NCBI RefSeq assembly: GCF_014385195.1
Contig: NZ_JACRTG010000005.1
Span: 4,655 to 68,654, forward strand
Direction of reading: 5' to 3'
Origin: Paratissierella segnis
Lineage (GTDB): Bacteria > Bacillota > Clostridia > Tissierellales > Tissierellaceae
DNA: 64,000 nt
Shown piece by piece: positions 17,087 to 26,298 of this stretch. The number at the start of each line of letters is the position of its first letter. Position 1 is the stretch's first letter. The translations under genes were made by a program, and so were the position numbers. The notes under the pieces are model-generated. The model was not told the DNA's origin. It worked only from the letters and a program-made list of their open reading frames with translations, and ran no database searches.

Positions 17087-18076
17087 GTGAACAATATTAT
17101 CGAATTTAAGAATTTCAGAATGGGGTTTAAAGATGAAAGCGGAAATGAGTTCAATCTATTGGATGATATCTCTTTTGAAATCAAAGAAGGCGTTGCGCTG
17201 GGTGTTGTAGGAGAATCAGGATGCGGTAAAAGCATGACTAGCCTTTCTGTATTAAAACTTCTTCCCTCCGGTGTAACAATACAAGGAGGGGACATTTTAT
17301 ATAAAGGGGACAGTATTCTTGATATGAACCAAGAACAAATGGAAGATATTAGAGGAAAGGATATTTCTATGATATTTCAGGAACCTATGACTGCTCTTAA
17401 TCCTGTACATACAATTGGATTCCAAGTAGGGGAAGCCTTAAAGGTACATTTTCCCGGTATGAAAAACAGTGAAATAAAAGCTAATGTACTGGAGCAATTG
17501 GAATTGGTAGGTATACCTAATCCTGAAACCAGATATTATCAATATCCGCATCAATTTTCAGGTGGAATGAGACAGAGGGTAATGATTGCCATGGCACTTA
17601 TATGCAATCCTAAACTTTTAATTGCAGATGAACCCACTACCGCATTAGATGTCACTATACAAGCTCAAGTCTTAGAGTTGATGAAAAATATAAAACAAAA
17701 AGGTTCCATGATGCTGGTTACTCACAATTTAGGCGTCGTTTCAGAACTTTGTGATGAAATAGTAGTGATGTATGCAGGTTGTGTTGTTGAAAGAGGTAAT
17801 ATAGGTGAAGTATTTGAAAATCCAAAGCATCCATATACCAAGGGGCTTATGGCAGCTGTTCCAAGCTTGGATTCAAAGGGAAAAGAGTTGTATACAATAC
17901 CGGGAATAGTGCCAACGGTAAAGAACTTTGAAAAGGGATGTAGATTTTCACCCAGATGTGAAGAAAGCTCAGAAGCCTGTAAGGGTATAAAACCTGAACT
18001 AACAAGGGTTGGAGATAATCACTTTGTAGAATGCTGGAAATATAACAATTCGGAGGGAAGCCCATGTCAGAAATAA
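17087..18076 (+). CDS. dppD: Dipeptide/oligopeptide ABC transporter ATPase (DppD/OppD type)
   Basis: 329 residues, GTG start 7 bases after AAGGAGG. Walker A is GESGCGKS, the signature FSGGMRQRV and Walker B LLIADEPTTALD. The C-terminal oligopeptide-transporter extension carries a four-cysteine pattern (GCRFSPRC, then two more Cys), which in DppD/OppD proteins can hold an iron-sulfur cluster. It pairs with the next ATPase to power import through the two permeases downstream. First gene of an operon with overlapping or closely spaced genes. Peptides, probably with D-residues, are the inferred cargo from the hydrolases in the operon. Confidence 0.9.
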   Translation: MNNIIEFKNFRMGFKDESGNEFNLLDDISFEIKEGVALGVVGESGCGKSMTSLSVLKLLPSGVTIQGGDILYKGDSILDMNQEQMEDIRGKDISMIFQEPMTALNPVHTIGFQVGEALKVHFPGMKNSEIKANVLEQLELVGIPNPETRYYQYPHQFSGGMRQRVMIAMALICNPKLLIADEPTTALDVTIQAQVLELMKNIKQKGSMMLVTHNLGVVSELCDEIVVMYAGCVVERGNIGEVFENPKHPYTKGLMAAVPSLDSKGKELYTIPGIVPTVKNFEKGCRFSPRCEESSEACKGIKPELTRVGDNHFVECWKYNNSEGSPCQK

Positions 18077-19053
18077 TACTTGATATACAAAATCTAACTA
18101 AATATTTTGATATAGGCTCTTTTGGAACCAAGAAATATGTACATGCAGTTGAAGATGTATCCTTTGAGCTCCATAAATCGGAAACGCTGGGCATAGTAGG
18201 TGAATCGGGTTCTGGGAAATCTACCCTTGCAAGACTTATACTTGGACTTATACCGGTTACATCAGGGAAGGTATATTACGAAGGAGATGAAATAACCGGA
18301 GTAAAAGGGAAATATGCGTCCAAAGTTAGAAGTGACATTCAAATGGTATTTCAAGATCCATATGCATCACTAAATCCAAGGATAAAGATAGGAGAATCCA
18401 TTGCTGAACCGATAATTGTGAATAAACTGATTAAAAATAAAAAAGATGTTCGTCTTAGGGTAGAGGAGCTGCTTAATCTGGTAGGTTTGCAGCCGGAGAT
18501 GTATGACAGATATCCACATGAATTCTCCGGGGGACAAAGGCAAAGGATAGGGATAGCAAGAGCATTGTCGCTTAATCCCAAGGTCCTGATTTGCGATGAG
18601 GCAGTATCGGCTTTAGACGTATCAGTTCAGGCGCAAGTTCTAAATCTATTTAACAGATTAAAAGATGAGTTAAATCTAACTTATATCTTTATAGGGCATG
18701 ATTTATCTGTTGTAAAGTATGTCAGCAATCGGATTTTGGTTATGTATTTAGGTGAGATCATGGAAATTGCCAATACGGAAGATATCTTTATAAATACACA
18801 ACATCCTTATACCAAGGCATTGATTTCAGCAATACCTGAAGTAAAATCCAAAGGAATCAAGGAGAGAATTATCCTAAAAGGAGATATACCCAGCCCCGTA
18901 AATCCACCGGAAGGATGCAGGTTTTACTCCAGATGTTTTAAAGCACAAGATAAATGCGGGAAAACACATCCTGAATTAAGAGAAATAGATACGGACCATT
19001 TTGTCAGATGTCATTTCTCGGAAAAGGGGGGAAATAAATGGCTAGATATATAA
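18064..19053 (+). CDS. dppF: Dipeptide/oligopeptide ABC transporter ATPase (DppF/OppF type)
   Basis: 329 residues; the start overlaps the end of the previous ATPase gene by 13 bases. Walker A GESGSGKST, Q-loop MVFQDPYASLNP, signature FSGGQRQRI and Walker B LICDEAVSALD (Ala replaces the usual Pro of EPVSALD). The C-terminal cysteine-bearing extension GCRFYSRC is present. It is the second half of the heterodimeric ATPase of the importer. Confidence 0.9.
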   Translation: MSEIILDIQNLTKYFDIGSFGTKKYVHAVEDVSFELHKSETLGIVGESGSGKSTLARLILGLIPVTSGKVYYEGDEITGVKGKYASKVRSDIQMVFQDPYASLNPRIKIGESIAEPIIVNKLIKNKKDVRLRVEELLNLVGLQPEMYDRYPHEFSGGQRQRIGIARALSLNPKVLICDEAVSALDVSVQAQVLNLFNRLKDELNLTYIFIGHDLSVVKYVSNRILVMYLGEIMEIANTEDIFINTQHPYTKALISAIPEVKSKGIKERIILKGDIPSPVNPPEGCRFYSRCFKAQDKCGKTHPELREIDTDHFVRCHFSEKGGNKWLDI

Positions 19054-20000
19054 CAAAGAGATTGTTAAAAGCTTTTTTAATATTTTTTGTTTCCATTACT
19101 ATTACATTTTTTATTATCAGGTTTATGCCCTCAAATCCGGTTGATCTTCTAATCGATCCCAAAATGGGACCGGAGGTACAAGAGGCTATGATGGAGGAGT
19201 TCGGACTGGATAAAACAAAAGGGGAACAATATATAATATTTTTGAAACAGCTATTACAAGGAAATCTTGGGACTTCGTTTAAATCAAGAGAGCCTGTAAG
19301 TCAAGTTATTATGCAAAAGCTTCCTTGGACCTTATTACTTTTGTTTATAGTAGTTATCTTATCATTAGCGGTGGGCATTCCTATAGGTGTATATTCAGCT
19401 AAGCATAGAGGAAAGTTTTCGGACAAATTGATAAATATTGTAGTGATGGTAGGGATATCCGTTTTTGTTCCTTTTCTTGCATTTTTATTTTTATATTTAT
19501 TTTCTTATTACTTTAAATTGCTGCCGACAGGAGGCGCATATACTCCGCCGCCTGCAAAGGGGATACGCTATGTTATTGATGTGCTAAAGCACGCAATTTT
19601 ACCATCTCTTACGCTATTTACTGCTAATGTGGCAAGTATTTTAATGTATACCAGAAACAGCATGATAGATGTACTTGAAGAAGATTATATAAGAACGGCA
19701 TATTCCAAAGGAGTTAAGGAAAATAAGGTTATAAAAGTCCATGCTCTCAAAAATGCTATGATACCCACGATAACCGTCACCGGACTTATGATGGGTTCAA
19801 TGGTAGGAGGCGCCGTTATGACAGAAAGTATTTTTTCTTGGCCGGGGATAGGAAGACTGATTTATGATTCCGTATCAGCACTTGACTATCCTGTACTTCA
19901 AGGCTCATTTATAATTTTGGCACTCAGTGTAATTATTATGAATATAATTACGGATTTAATAATTGCATGGATAGATCCAAGAATAAAACTGGAGGGATAA
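19038..20000 (+). CDS. dppB: Dipeptide/oligopeptide ABC transporter permease (DppB/OppB type)
   Basis: 320 residues with six predicted membrane helices; the gene overlaps dppF by 16 bases. The long extracytoplasmic loop after helix 1 (FMPSNPVDLLIDPKMGPE) and the cytoplasmic EAA-type coupling loop (AYSKGVKENKVIKVHALKNA) are those of the DppB/OppB family. Forms the translocation channel with the next permease. Confidence 0.9.
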   Translation: MARYITKRLLKAFLIFFVSITITFFIIRFMPSNPVDLLIDPKMGPEVQEAMMEEFGLDKTKGEQYIIFLKQLLQGNLGTSFKSREPVSQVIMQKLPWTLLLLFIVVILSLAVGIPIGVYSAKHRGKFSDKLINIVVMVGISVFVPFLAFLFLYLFSYYFKLLPTGGAYTPPPAKGIRYVIDVLKHAILPSLTLFTANVASILMYTRNSMIDVLEEDYIRTAYSKGVKENKVIKVHALKNAMIPTITVTGLMMGSMVGGAVMTESIFSWPGIGRLIYDSVSALDYPVLQGSFIILALSVIIMNIITDLIIAWIDPRIKLEG

Positions 20001-20004
20001 GATT

Positions 20005-20850
20005 ATGCAAAACAATAGAACTTTTTTTCAATCCTTCATAAGAAATCCCATGGGCATGATAGGATTTTTCGGAGTTTTACTTATAGTTTTATTAGGTATA
20101 TTTGCACCAACGATTGCCGCTTATCCTAAAGGATATGGTACTGAAATTTTGGTAGCTCCCGGTAGCGGAATGTTGTTTGGTACTGATAATCTGGGGTTAA
20201 ATGTATTTGCAGAGGTAGTATGGGGAGCAAGGTCATCATTATATGTATCGGCAATAGCTGTCCTTGTAGCAGCGGTTATAGGGTTACCTGCCGGACTTAT
20301 TTCAGGTTATAAAAAGGGGAAAATAGGGTCCGTAATAGATGGGCTTATTGATATATTTCTTACTTTGCCTGTTTTGCCATTGATGATAGTTATCGCTGCT
20401 ATCGTAGGTTCGTCCATAATAAATGTGGCCGTAGTAATCGGTTTATTTTCATGGCCTTCCTTAGCAAAGGTAACCAGAAATGCGACATTGAGGATATCGG
20501 AAATGCAATATATTGAAGCTGCAAAATGTTTAGGGATTCCTTCCTATAGGATTATATTTAAACACATCTTAATCAATGTAGCCGGACCTGTATTGGTAAA
20601 CCTAACGTTGATTATGGCAACTGCAGTATTATCCGAATCCGGGTTAAGCTTTTTAGGTTTGGGAGATCCCACTACCTGGTCATGGGGTGCTATTCTAAAG
20701 AAAGCATGGGATGCAAGTGCGGTAATAGATACGCCCAATCCATGGTGGTGGTGGTTATGGCCCAGCGTTTTTATAATGTTTTATGTAATTAGTTTTAATC
20801 TGTTAGGTACCGGAATAAACGAAATATTAAATCCAAAATCTAGAGAATAA
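20005..20850 (+). CDS. dppC: Dipeptide/oligopeptide ABC transporter permease (DppC/OppC type)
   Basis: 281 residues, beginning 4 bases after dppB. The short N-terminal segment FFQSFIRNPMGMIGFFGV is the OppC_N domain, followed by the FGTDNLGLNVFAEVVWGARSS motif and an EAA loop (AAKCLGIPSYRIIFKHIL). The sequence FLGLGDPTTWSWGAIL near the end is a family signature. Confidence 0.9.
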   Translation: MQNNRTFFQSFIRNPMGMIGFFGVLLIVLLGIFAPTIAAYPKGYGTEILVAPGSGMLFGTDNLGLNVFAEVVWGARSSLYVSAIAVLVAAVIGLPAGLISGYKKGKIGSVIDGLIDIFLTLPVLPLMIVIAAIVGSSIINVAVVIGLFSWPSLAKVTRNATLRISEMQYIEAAKCLGIPSYRIIFKHILINVAGPVLVNLTLIMATAVLSESGLSFLGLGDPTTWSWGAILKKAWDASAVIDTPNPWWWWLWPSVFIMFYVISFNLLGTGINEILNPKSRE

Positions 20851-20861
20851 GGAGTGGTCAA

Positions 20862-22466
20862 ATGTACGATGTAGTTATCAGGAATGGATTGATTGTTGAC
20901 GGAACAGGGAAAAAGCCTTATAAAGGCGATATAGCTATAGAAGGGGATAGAATTGAAAAAATATCAAATTCGATAGATGAAAAAGGAGTAAGAGAAATAG
21001 ATGCAACTGGAAGAATGGTAATTCCGGGGTTAATAGACCCACATGTACATGAGGAATGGATATGCTTAATAGACGGCACTTATGAATATTGTTTAAGACA
21101 AGGAGTAACCACCGTTGTAAATGGCAATTGCGGTCATTCAATAGTACCCGGACCTACGGAAAAAATAATAGATTATTATTGGGGAAATGGGCTTATGAGC
21201 ACTAAACAAAGGGATGAGTATAAAAAAAGTTTTCCCAAATGGAATGATTTTAAAGGCTATGCCGAGGCTGTTCAAGAAAAAGGCAGTACATTAAATTTCG
21301 TAACTTTGATGGGACATGGAACTATTAGATGGGCTGTCATGGACGGCGCTCACAATAGACCTCCAAGTGAAGATGAAAAAAAGGAAATCGAATCAATATT
21401 AAGACACAATATGGAACAAGGAGCGTGGGGGATATCATTTGGATTGGATTATGTTCCGAGCAGATATGCAGATATTGATGAATTAACAGATGTAGCTAAA
21501 ATAATTGAAGAATATGACGGTGTGGCTGCAGCACATCTGAGACATATGATTGGAATCAAAGAAGCTACAGAAGAATTTATTGAAGTGGGTAAAAGAAGCG
21601 GAGTAAAAATACAGGTATCGCATTTGAAGTCAACTTGTCCAGAAGCATTCGATGTTGCTTTAAATGCTGCAAAAGACGGATTGAGAGTCTTGGTGGATAC
21701 TATACCTTTAAGTACCGGACATTGTACCAGTAAGTCGAGGTTAATACAATTTGTCATGGCAATATCAGATGATCTGTTTTCCAAAGGTGAAGAAGGAGTT
21801 AAGGCGGCATTAAAAACAAAAGAAGGCAGGGAAACAATAAAAAAAGATGCATATATATTTGCGGGAGATAAGTCGGATAAATTTATAATCAATTCAGATA
21901 TACCCGAACTGGAATATAGATCGATTCAAGACATAGCAGATGAAAGAAATCAGGACCCGGATGAATGCATACTTGACTTATTAGCAGACGACAACAATTA
22001 TACTTTTTGGTTGGGCGGACGAATCAGACCGGATTTTCCCAAAAACGGACATGTACAATCAATAATTGACAATCCCTATGTATGTGTTGGCACAGATGAA
22101 ATCCTAGGAGACCCGGAAGATCCATTTGATTGGTATGAATTGCTTAGAAGAGGGGGATTTCCTATATTTGCAAATATGTATTTGGAAAAAGGAGTTCCAT
22201 ATGAAGAGATTGTAAGAAGAAATACATCTATGGTAGCTAAACATTTTGGAATAGAAAAAAGAGGCGAATTAAAAGAAGGCTACTTTGCTGACATATCAAT
22301 AATTGATTTAGAGAACTATAACTTCCCTTCACCTGATGAGGTGGACTATAAGAAACCTTTAACCGTTGCTACAGGTGTGGATTATGTTATCGTTAATGGA
22401 CAATTGACAATATATGAAGGCAATTTGACAAATACATTTTCAGGACGAGTATTAAAAAAAATATAA
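20862..22466 (+). CDS. N-acyl-D-amino-acid deacylase family hydrolase
   Basis: 534 residues, amidohydrolase superfamily. N-terminal beta domain DVVIRNGLIVDGTG, metal site GLIDPHVHEEW, and the NGNCGHS segment whose Cys matches the zinc-ligand Cys of D-aminoacylase. Later ligands appear in AAHLRHM and QVSHLKST. The C-terminal KHFGIEKRGELKEGYFADI is typical. D-aminoacylases release D-amino acids from N-acyl forms; related members act on N-terminal D-residues of peptides or on D-glutamate derivatives, so exact specificity is open. It sits between the permease and binding-protein genes, making it an integral part of the uptake operon. Confidence 0.85.
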   Translation: MYDVVIRNGLIVDGTGKKPYKGDIAIEGDRIEKISNSIDEKGVREIDATGRMVIPGLIDPHVHEEWICLIDGTYEYCLRQGVTTVVNGNCGHSIVPGPTEKIIDYYWGNGLMSTKQRDEYKKSFPKWNDFKGYAEAVQEKGSTLNFVTLMGHGTIRWAVMDGAHNRPPSEDEKKEIESILRHNMEQGAWGISFGLDYVPSRYADIDELTDVAKIIEEYDGVAAAHLRHMIGIKEATEEFIEVGKRSGVKIQVSHLKSTCPEAFDVALNAAKDGLRVLVDTIPLSTGHCTSKSRLIQFVMAISDDLFSKGEEGVKAALKTKEGRETIKKDAYIFAGDKSDKFIINSDIPELEYRSIQDIADERNQDPDECILDLLADDNNYTFWLGGRIRPDFPKNGHVQSIIDNPYVCVGTDEILGDPEDPFDWYELLRRGGFPIFANMYLEKGVPYEEIVRRNTSMVAKHFGIEKRGELKEGYFADISIIDLENYNFPSPDEVDYKKPLTVATGVDYVIVNGQLTIYEGNLTNTFSGRVLKKI

Positions 22467-22482
22467 CTTAAGGAGGATAAAG

Positions 22483-24141
22483 ATGAAAAAGAGAAAAATA
22501 TTAGCAATTCTAATGGTATCAATTATAATATCGGCTTTTGTATCCGGTTGTGCTAATGACAATACACCTGCAAACAATTCTGAAGATCCGGGACAAACAC
22601 CTGCGGATAACACAGCATCTGAACCAAAAGTAGGAGGGGAATTGGTAGTAGGAATCACCGGAGATCCATATAGCCTTGCAACTTGGAATTCAAATGATAT
22701 GAATTCCTCAATGATAATGAATTTGGTTTTACCCGCATTGATGGTAACAGATGAAAATGCAAACAAAGTTCCGTATATAGTAAAGGACTATAATATCAGC
22801 GATGATGCTTTGGTTTATACGGTTACAATACATGATGGCTTAAGCTGGCATGACGGAGTCCCATTTACAGTGGAAGACTTGGCTTTTACAGCTGACTATG
22901 CTGTAAAGTATAAATTAGGCTATGGTGCAGATATGTATGCATCCGTCGAAAAAACTGAAATCGTAGATGATACAACTATAAAATATTATTTATCATCACC
23001 TCAGGTAAACTTCCTATCACAGATGGGTTTCTGGGTGGATATAATGCCGAAACATGTATTTGAAAATGTAGATGATCCGGCAAATTATGACTATGATGGT
23101 TTGGGATTTGGGCCATACAAGGTAAAGGATTATGTAAAAGGGCAATATTATGTGCTTGAAAGAGTAGAGAATTGGCCATTGGCTAATGATGGACAAGGTG
23201 CATATCTGGACACTATAACCTTTAGAGTATTTCCGGATGCAAATGCATTGGTATTGGCTATTATGAATGGAGAAGTAGATGTATCCGGTTCGGCATTGCC
23301 TATTGCAGCTCAAAAACAATTGGAGGCTGAACCCGATAAATTTGGTATTGAAAAGGTCAACTCATTGGGATTTGGATACTTCAGTTTCAATTATAAAAAT
23401 GAACTTTTAAGCGACCAAAAGGTTAGGGAAGCAATTGCTATGACAATTGACAGAGATGCATTGGTCAACATAGCGATACAAGGCGGAGCTATTAAGATGG
23501 ATACACCGATATCACCTGTTTTTCCTGATTTGGTAAAATCAGATATAAAATATCCGGCATTTGACATTGAAGGAGCTAATAAATTATTAGATGAGGCAGG
23601 ATATTCAGATACCAATGGAGATGGCGTAAGAGAAGGAAAGAATGGAAAACTACTGGAATTTGACTTAATATATCGTACATCCACAGCAAATATAGATTCA
23701 ATTGCAAATATATTTAAAGCCAATGCTGAAAAGGCCGGTATAAAAATTAACCTGCAACCTGTAGATCCTGCAACATATACAGATAAGGTTGTAAAGCAAA
23801 AAACATTTGATATAAATGTTATTGACTGGGGAGTAATAGACGACCCCGATTCATCATTGAGTACAATTTATAAATCGGATGCAGCTCTAAATATTATGAG
23901 CTATAAAAATGATAAGTTAGATGAATTGCTTGAAAAGTCAGCATCTGAACCAAATTATGAAAAGCGTATAGAGATAATGAACGAATTTCAGAAAGAATTT
24001 GTAAAGGAACTTCCATCAATAAACACTTGGGTTAGAATAAATGCTTATGGATATTCAAAAGATTTTGATGGCTGGGAAATAACACCCGGGTTATATGGTC
24101 TGATGGATGTGAAGGATTTAGTTAAAGTATACAAAAAATAG
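22483..24141 (+). CDS. Peptide-binding lipoprotein of the ABC importer (SBP family 5)
   Basis: 552 residues. Signal peptide with lipobox VSGC (Cys23), an Asn/Pro/Asp-rich linker, then a family 5 solute-binding domain: LSWHDGVPFTVEDLAFTADY is the diagnostic segment, with FGPYKVKDYVKGQYYVLERV and LLDEAGYSDTNGDGVREGK also characteristic. It is lipid-anchored outside and delivers peptides to the DppBC-like channel. Gene order with the binding protein late in the operon, after the hydrolase, is unusual. Ribosome site AAGGAGG. Confidence 0.92.
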   Translation: MKKRKILAILMVSIIISAFVSGCANDNTPANNSEDPGQTPADNTASEPKVGGELVVGITGDPYSLATWNSNDMNSSMIMNLVLPALMVTDENANKVPYIVKDYNISDDALVYTVTIHDGLSWHDGVPFTVEDLAFTADYAVKYKLGYGADMYASVEKTEIVDDTTIKYYLSSPQVNFLSQMGFWVDIMPKHVFENVDDPANYDYDGLGFGPYKVKDYVKGQYYVLERVENWPLANDGQGAYLDTITFRVFPDANALVLAIMNGEVDVSGSALPIAAQKQLEAEPDKFGIEKVNSLGFGYFSFNYKNELLSDQKVREAIAMTIDRDALVNIAIQGGAIKMDTPISPVFPDLVKSDIKYPAFDIEGANKLLDEAGYSDTNGDGVREGKNGKLLEFDLIYRTSTANIDSIANIFKANAEKAGIKINLQPVDPATYTDKVVKQKTFDINVIDWGVIDDPDSSLSTIYKSDAALNIMSYKNDKLDELLEKSASEPNYEKRIEIMNEFQKEFVKELPSINTWVRINAYGYSKDFDGWEITPGLYGLMDVKDLVKVYKK

Positions 24142-24152
24142 GAGGAAATAAA

Positions 24153-25355
24153 ATGCGTAAAGGAACTGAATATAAAGGATATAAAGCATATTCATATTTA
24201 GAAGCCGGGAAGGATTATCCTGTATTTGAATTTGCTGATTGGAATTGGGCAGGGGAATATTTAATTCCTCTGTCAGAAACAGAGGAAGAACGGGTACAAA
24301 AATTAGCTCAGGAGAAGATATTTATTGCTCTTCATGAGCATCCGGCGCTTTATCCAAAGAATATAGCCGAAACTGCAGCATATAATACTGCCGGGAGAGA
24401 ATTCTGTGCATATGAGGCACTTTCAAAGTCTTATTTGGATTGTGTATTTGACAATATGATGGATGGAACAAATACCATCTCTTCAAAATATGGGTGGAAA
24501 TGGCGAGATATAATCCATGATTTGGGCATGCGTCTTTGTGATTTAGCCCATCAAGATTTTTTGATCCATTGTAAAAGAGTAGAGGATATATATAAAGCCC
24601 ATGAAGAAGGAAAGATAGCATGGGTAGCTGTAATCGAAGGGGCGGCACCGATAGAGAATGAATTGGATAGGATTGATATACTATATGGTCTTGGAGTAAG
24701 ACAGCTTGGCATCACATATTCCGAGTCAAATGCCTTAGGAAACGGACTTAAGGAGGATAATGACGGAGGGCTTACAAAGTTTGGCAAGCAGGCAGTAGAG
24801 AGAATGAATAAAGTGGGAATGTTGATAGATGTTTCTCACTGCGGACCTAAAACAGCCTTCGATTCAGTCGTACATTCGCAAAAACCGATTATTGCAAGCC
24901 ATGTAGGAGCAAGAGCTTTATGGGATAGTAAGAGATTGTTCCATGATGATTTGATAAAGGCAATTGCTGAAAAAGGAGGAGTAATCGGAGTAGAATCAGC
25001 TCCTCATACCACCATGACAAAGACAAATATGACTCATGATATTGAATCGGTAATGGAACATTTTGAATATATAGCCAATTTGGTAGGGATAGATCATGTG
25101 TCCTTTGGGATTGATTCTTTATATGGAGATCACGTAGGTCTGCATCATGTATTTTCAGCCAGTCTATCAAAAGAAGAAACGAGCAACAAGGGTGTGGCTT
25201 ATGATGAAGTCGAATATGTAAAGGGGCTTGAGAATCCCACAGAAGCATCCTGGAATATTTTAAGATGGCTGGTCAAACATAATTATTCTGATGAGGATAT
25301 AGAAAAGGTAATAGGTGGCAATGCTCTTAGAGTATTAAAAGAAGTCTGGAAATAA
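24153..25355 (+). CDS. Cytoplasmic M19-family dipeptidase, variant metal motif
   Basis: 400 residues, no signal peptide, starting 11 bases after the binding-protein gene. Family M19 segments are clear: AVIEGAAPIENELDRI (bridging Glu), QLGITYSESNALGNG, IDVSHCGPKTAFD, IASHVGARALWD and SFGIDSLYG. The first metal pair differs: where typical members have His-x-Asp, this protein has LHEHPAL. It probably cleaves imported dipeptides, possibly with D-residues, inside the cell; a changed specificity is possible. The N-terminal ~55 residues are also atypical for the family. Confidence 0.8.
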   Translation: MRKGTEYKGYKAYSYLEAGKDYPVFEFADWNWAGEYLIPLSETEEERVQKLAQEKIFIALHEHPALYPKNIAETAAYNTAGREFCAYEALSKSYLDCVFDNMMDGTNTISSKYGWKWRDIIHDLGMRLCDLAHQDFLIHCKRVEDIYKAHEEGKIAWVAVIEGAAPIENELDRIDILYGLGVRQLGITYSESNALGNGLKEDNDGGLTKFGKQAVERMNKVGMLIDVSHCGPKTAFDSVVHSQKPIIASHVGARALWDSKRLFHDDLIKAIAEKGGVIGVESAPHTTMTKTNMTHDIESVMEHFEYIANLVGIDHVSFGIDSLYGDHVGLHHVFSASLSKEETSNKGVAYDEVEYVKGLENPTEASWNILRWLVKHNYSDEDIEKVIGGNALRVLKEVWK

Positions 25356-25438
25356 GAGTTTTATCTCCCTTATATATTTTGAAAATAATGTATTTTTTAA
25401 TTATTATTGGTAAAGATACAAAAAGGGAGGAATTTAAG

Positions 25439-26077
25439 ATGAGAGTGCCGAAACATATAGGAATTATTCCTGATGGCAATCGTCGCTGGGCTTTGACCAA
25501 TGGCTTAACAAAGGAAAAGGGCTATGATAGGGGCTTGGATCCGGGGTTACATGTTTTTAAACTTTGTGAAAGATATGGAATCAAGGAGCTTACCTTCTAC
25601 GGGTTTACAGTTGACAATACCAAAAGACCTAAATTTCAACGATTAGCATTTACAAGGGCATGCATTGATGCTGTTGAGATGTTATCAAGAGAAAATGCAG
25701 AACTTTTAGTTATGGGAAATTACGAATCACCTATGTTTCCCAAAGAGTTATTTCCATATATAGAGAGAAAGAAATTTGGCTCAGGGGGAGTAAAGGTTAA
25801 TTTTTTAGTCAATTATGATTGGGAATGGGATATTGAAAGCTATTTAAAAATGGAAGAAAAAAATGACTTAATTGGCTCCATAAAATCCAAAGATATATCC
25901 AGGGTGGATTTAATAATCAGATGGGGCGGTAGGAGAAGGCTCAGTGGATTTCTCCCATTACAATCAGTTTACTCCGATTTTTATATAATAGATGAGTTTT
26001 GGCCTGATTTTACCGAAGAGCAATTTAATAAGGCATTGGATTGGTATCAAATTCAAGATATAACCTTGGGTGGATAG
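25439..26077 (+). CDS. Divergent cis-prenyltransferase (undecaprenyl-PP synthase-like)
   Basis: 212 residues from the ATG at 25439 (GGGAGG 8 bases upstream); the longer frame from 25379 has no ribosome site. The N-terminal motif HIGIIPDGNRRWA corresponds to the UppS active-site HVAIIMDGNGRWA, including the catalytic Asp. The C-terminal SGFLPLQSVYSDFYIIDEFWPDF matches region V. However, the RTSGE segment reads RWGGR, the conserved Glu of the AYxE motif is Asp, and the protein is about 40 residues shorter than UppS with a reduced middle. It may make a short or different polyprenyl product, or be non-canonical. Placed at the end of the peptide-uptake operon before a strong terminator. Confidence 0.75.
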   Translation: MRVPKHIGIIPDGNRRWALTNGLTKEKGYDRGLDPGLHVFKLCERYGIKELTFYGFTVDNTKRPKFQRLAFTRACIDAVEMLSRENAELLVMGNYESPMFPKELFPYIERKKFGSGGVKVNFLVNYDWEWDIESYLKMEEKNDLIGSIKSKDISRVDLIIRWGGRRRLSGFLPLQSVYSDFYIIDEFWPDFTEEQFNKALDWYQIQDITLGG

Positions 26078-26105
26078 TTAGGGGTATCTCCGAAGGATAT
26101 CATAT

Positions 26106-26134
26106 GACCGGCTTTTTGGGGCCGGTCTTTTTTT
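26106..26134 (+). terminator. Terminator of the peptide-uptake operon
   Basis: 7-bp GC-rich stem GACCGGC / GCCGGTC (26106-26112, 26121-26127), 8-base loop, followed by seven T. Confidence 0.9.
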
Positions 26135-26228
26135 AGATAGTTTAAAGAAGTTTTAGTAAAGTAAACTTTTCATGCGATTGCCGTGTTAAATAGGCACCTC
26201 ATATTGCAATATTTTCCTATTTGTAATA

Positions 26229-26261
26229 AAATATATACTTATAGTAAATATATACTTATAG
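26229..26261. repeat. 16-bp direct repeat, period 17, upstream of the ntp operon
   Basis: AAATATATACTTATAG occurs at 26229-26244 and again at 26246-26261, in the gap between the terminator and ntpF. It could be a regulator-binding site or promoter duplication. No clear -35/-10 pair can be assigned. Confidence 0.5.
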
Positions 26262-26298
26262 AAATGTTTTTAAAACAATCAAACTAGGTGGTGGTGAT

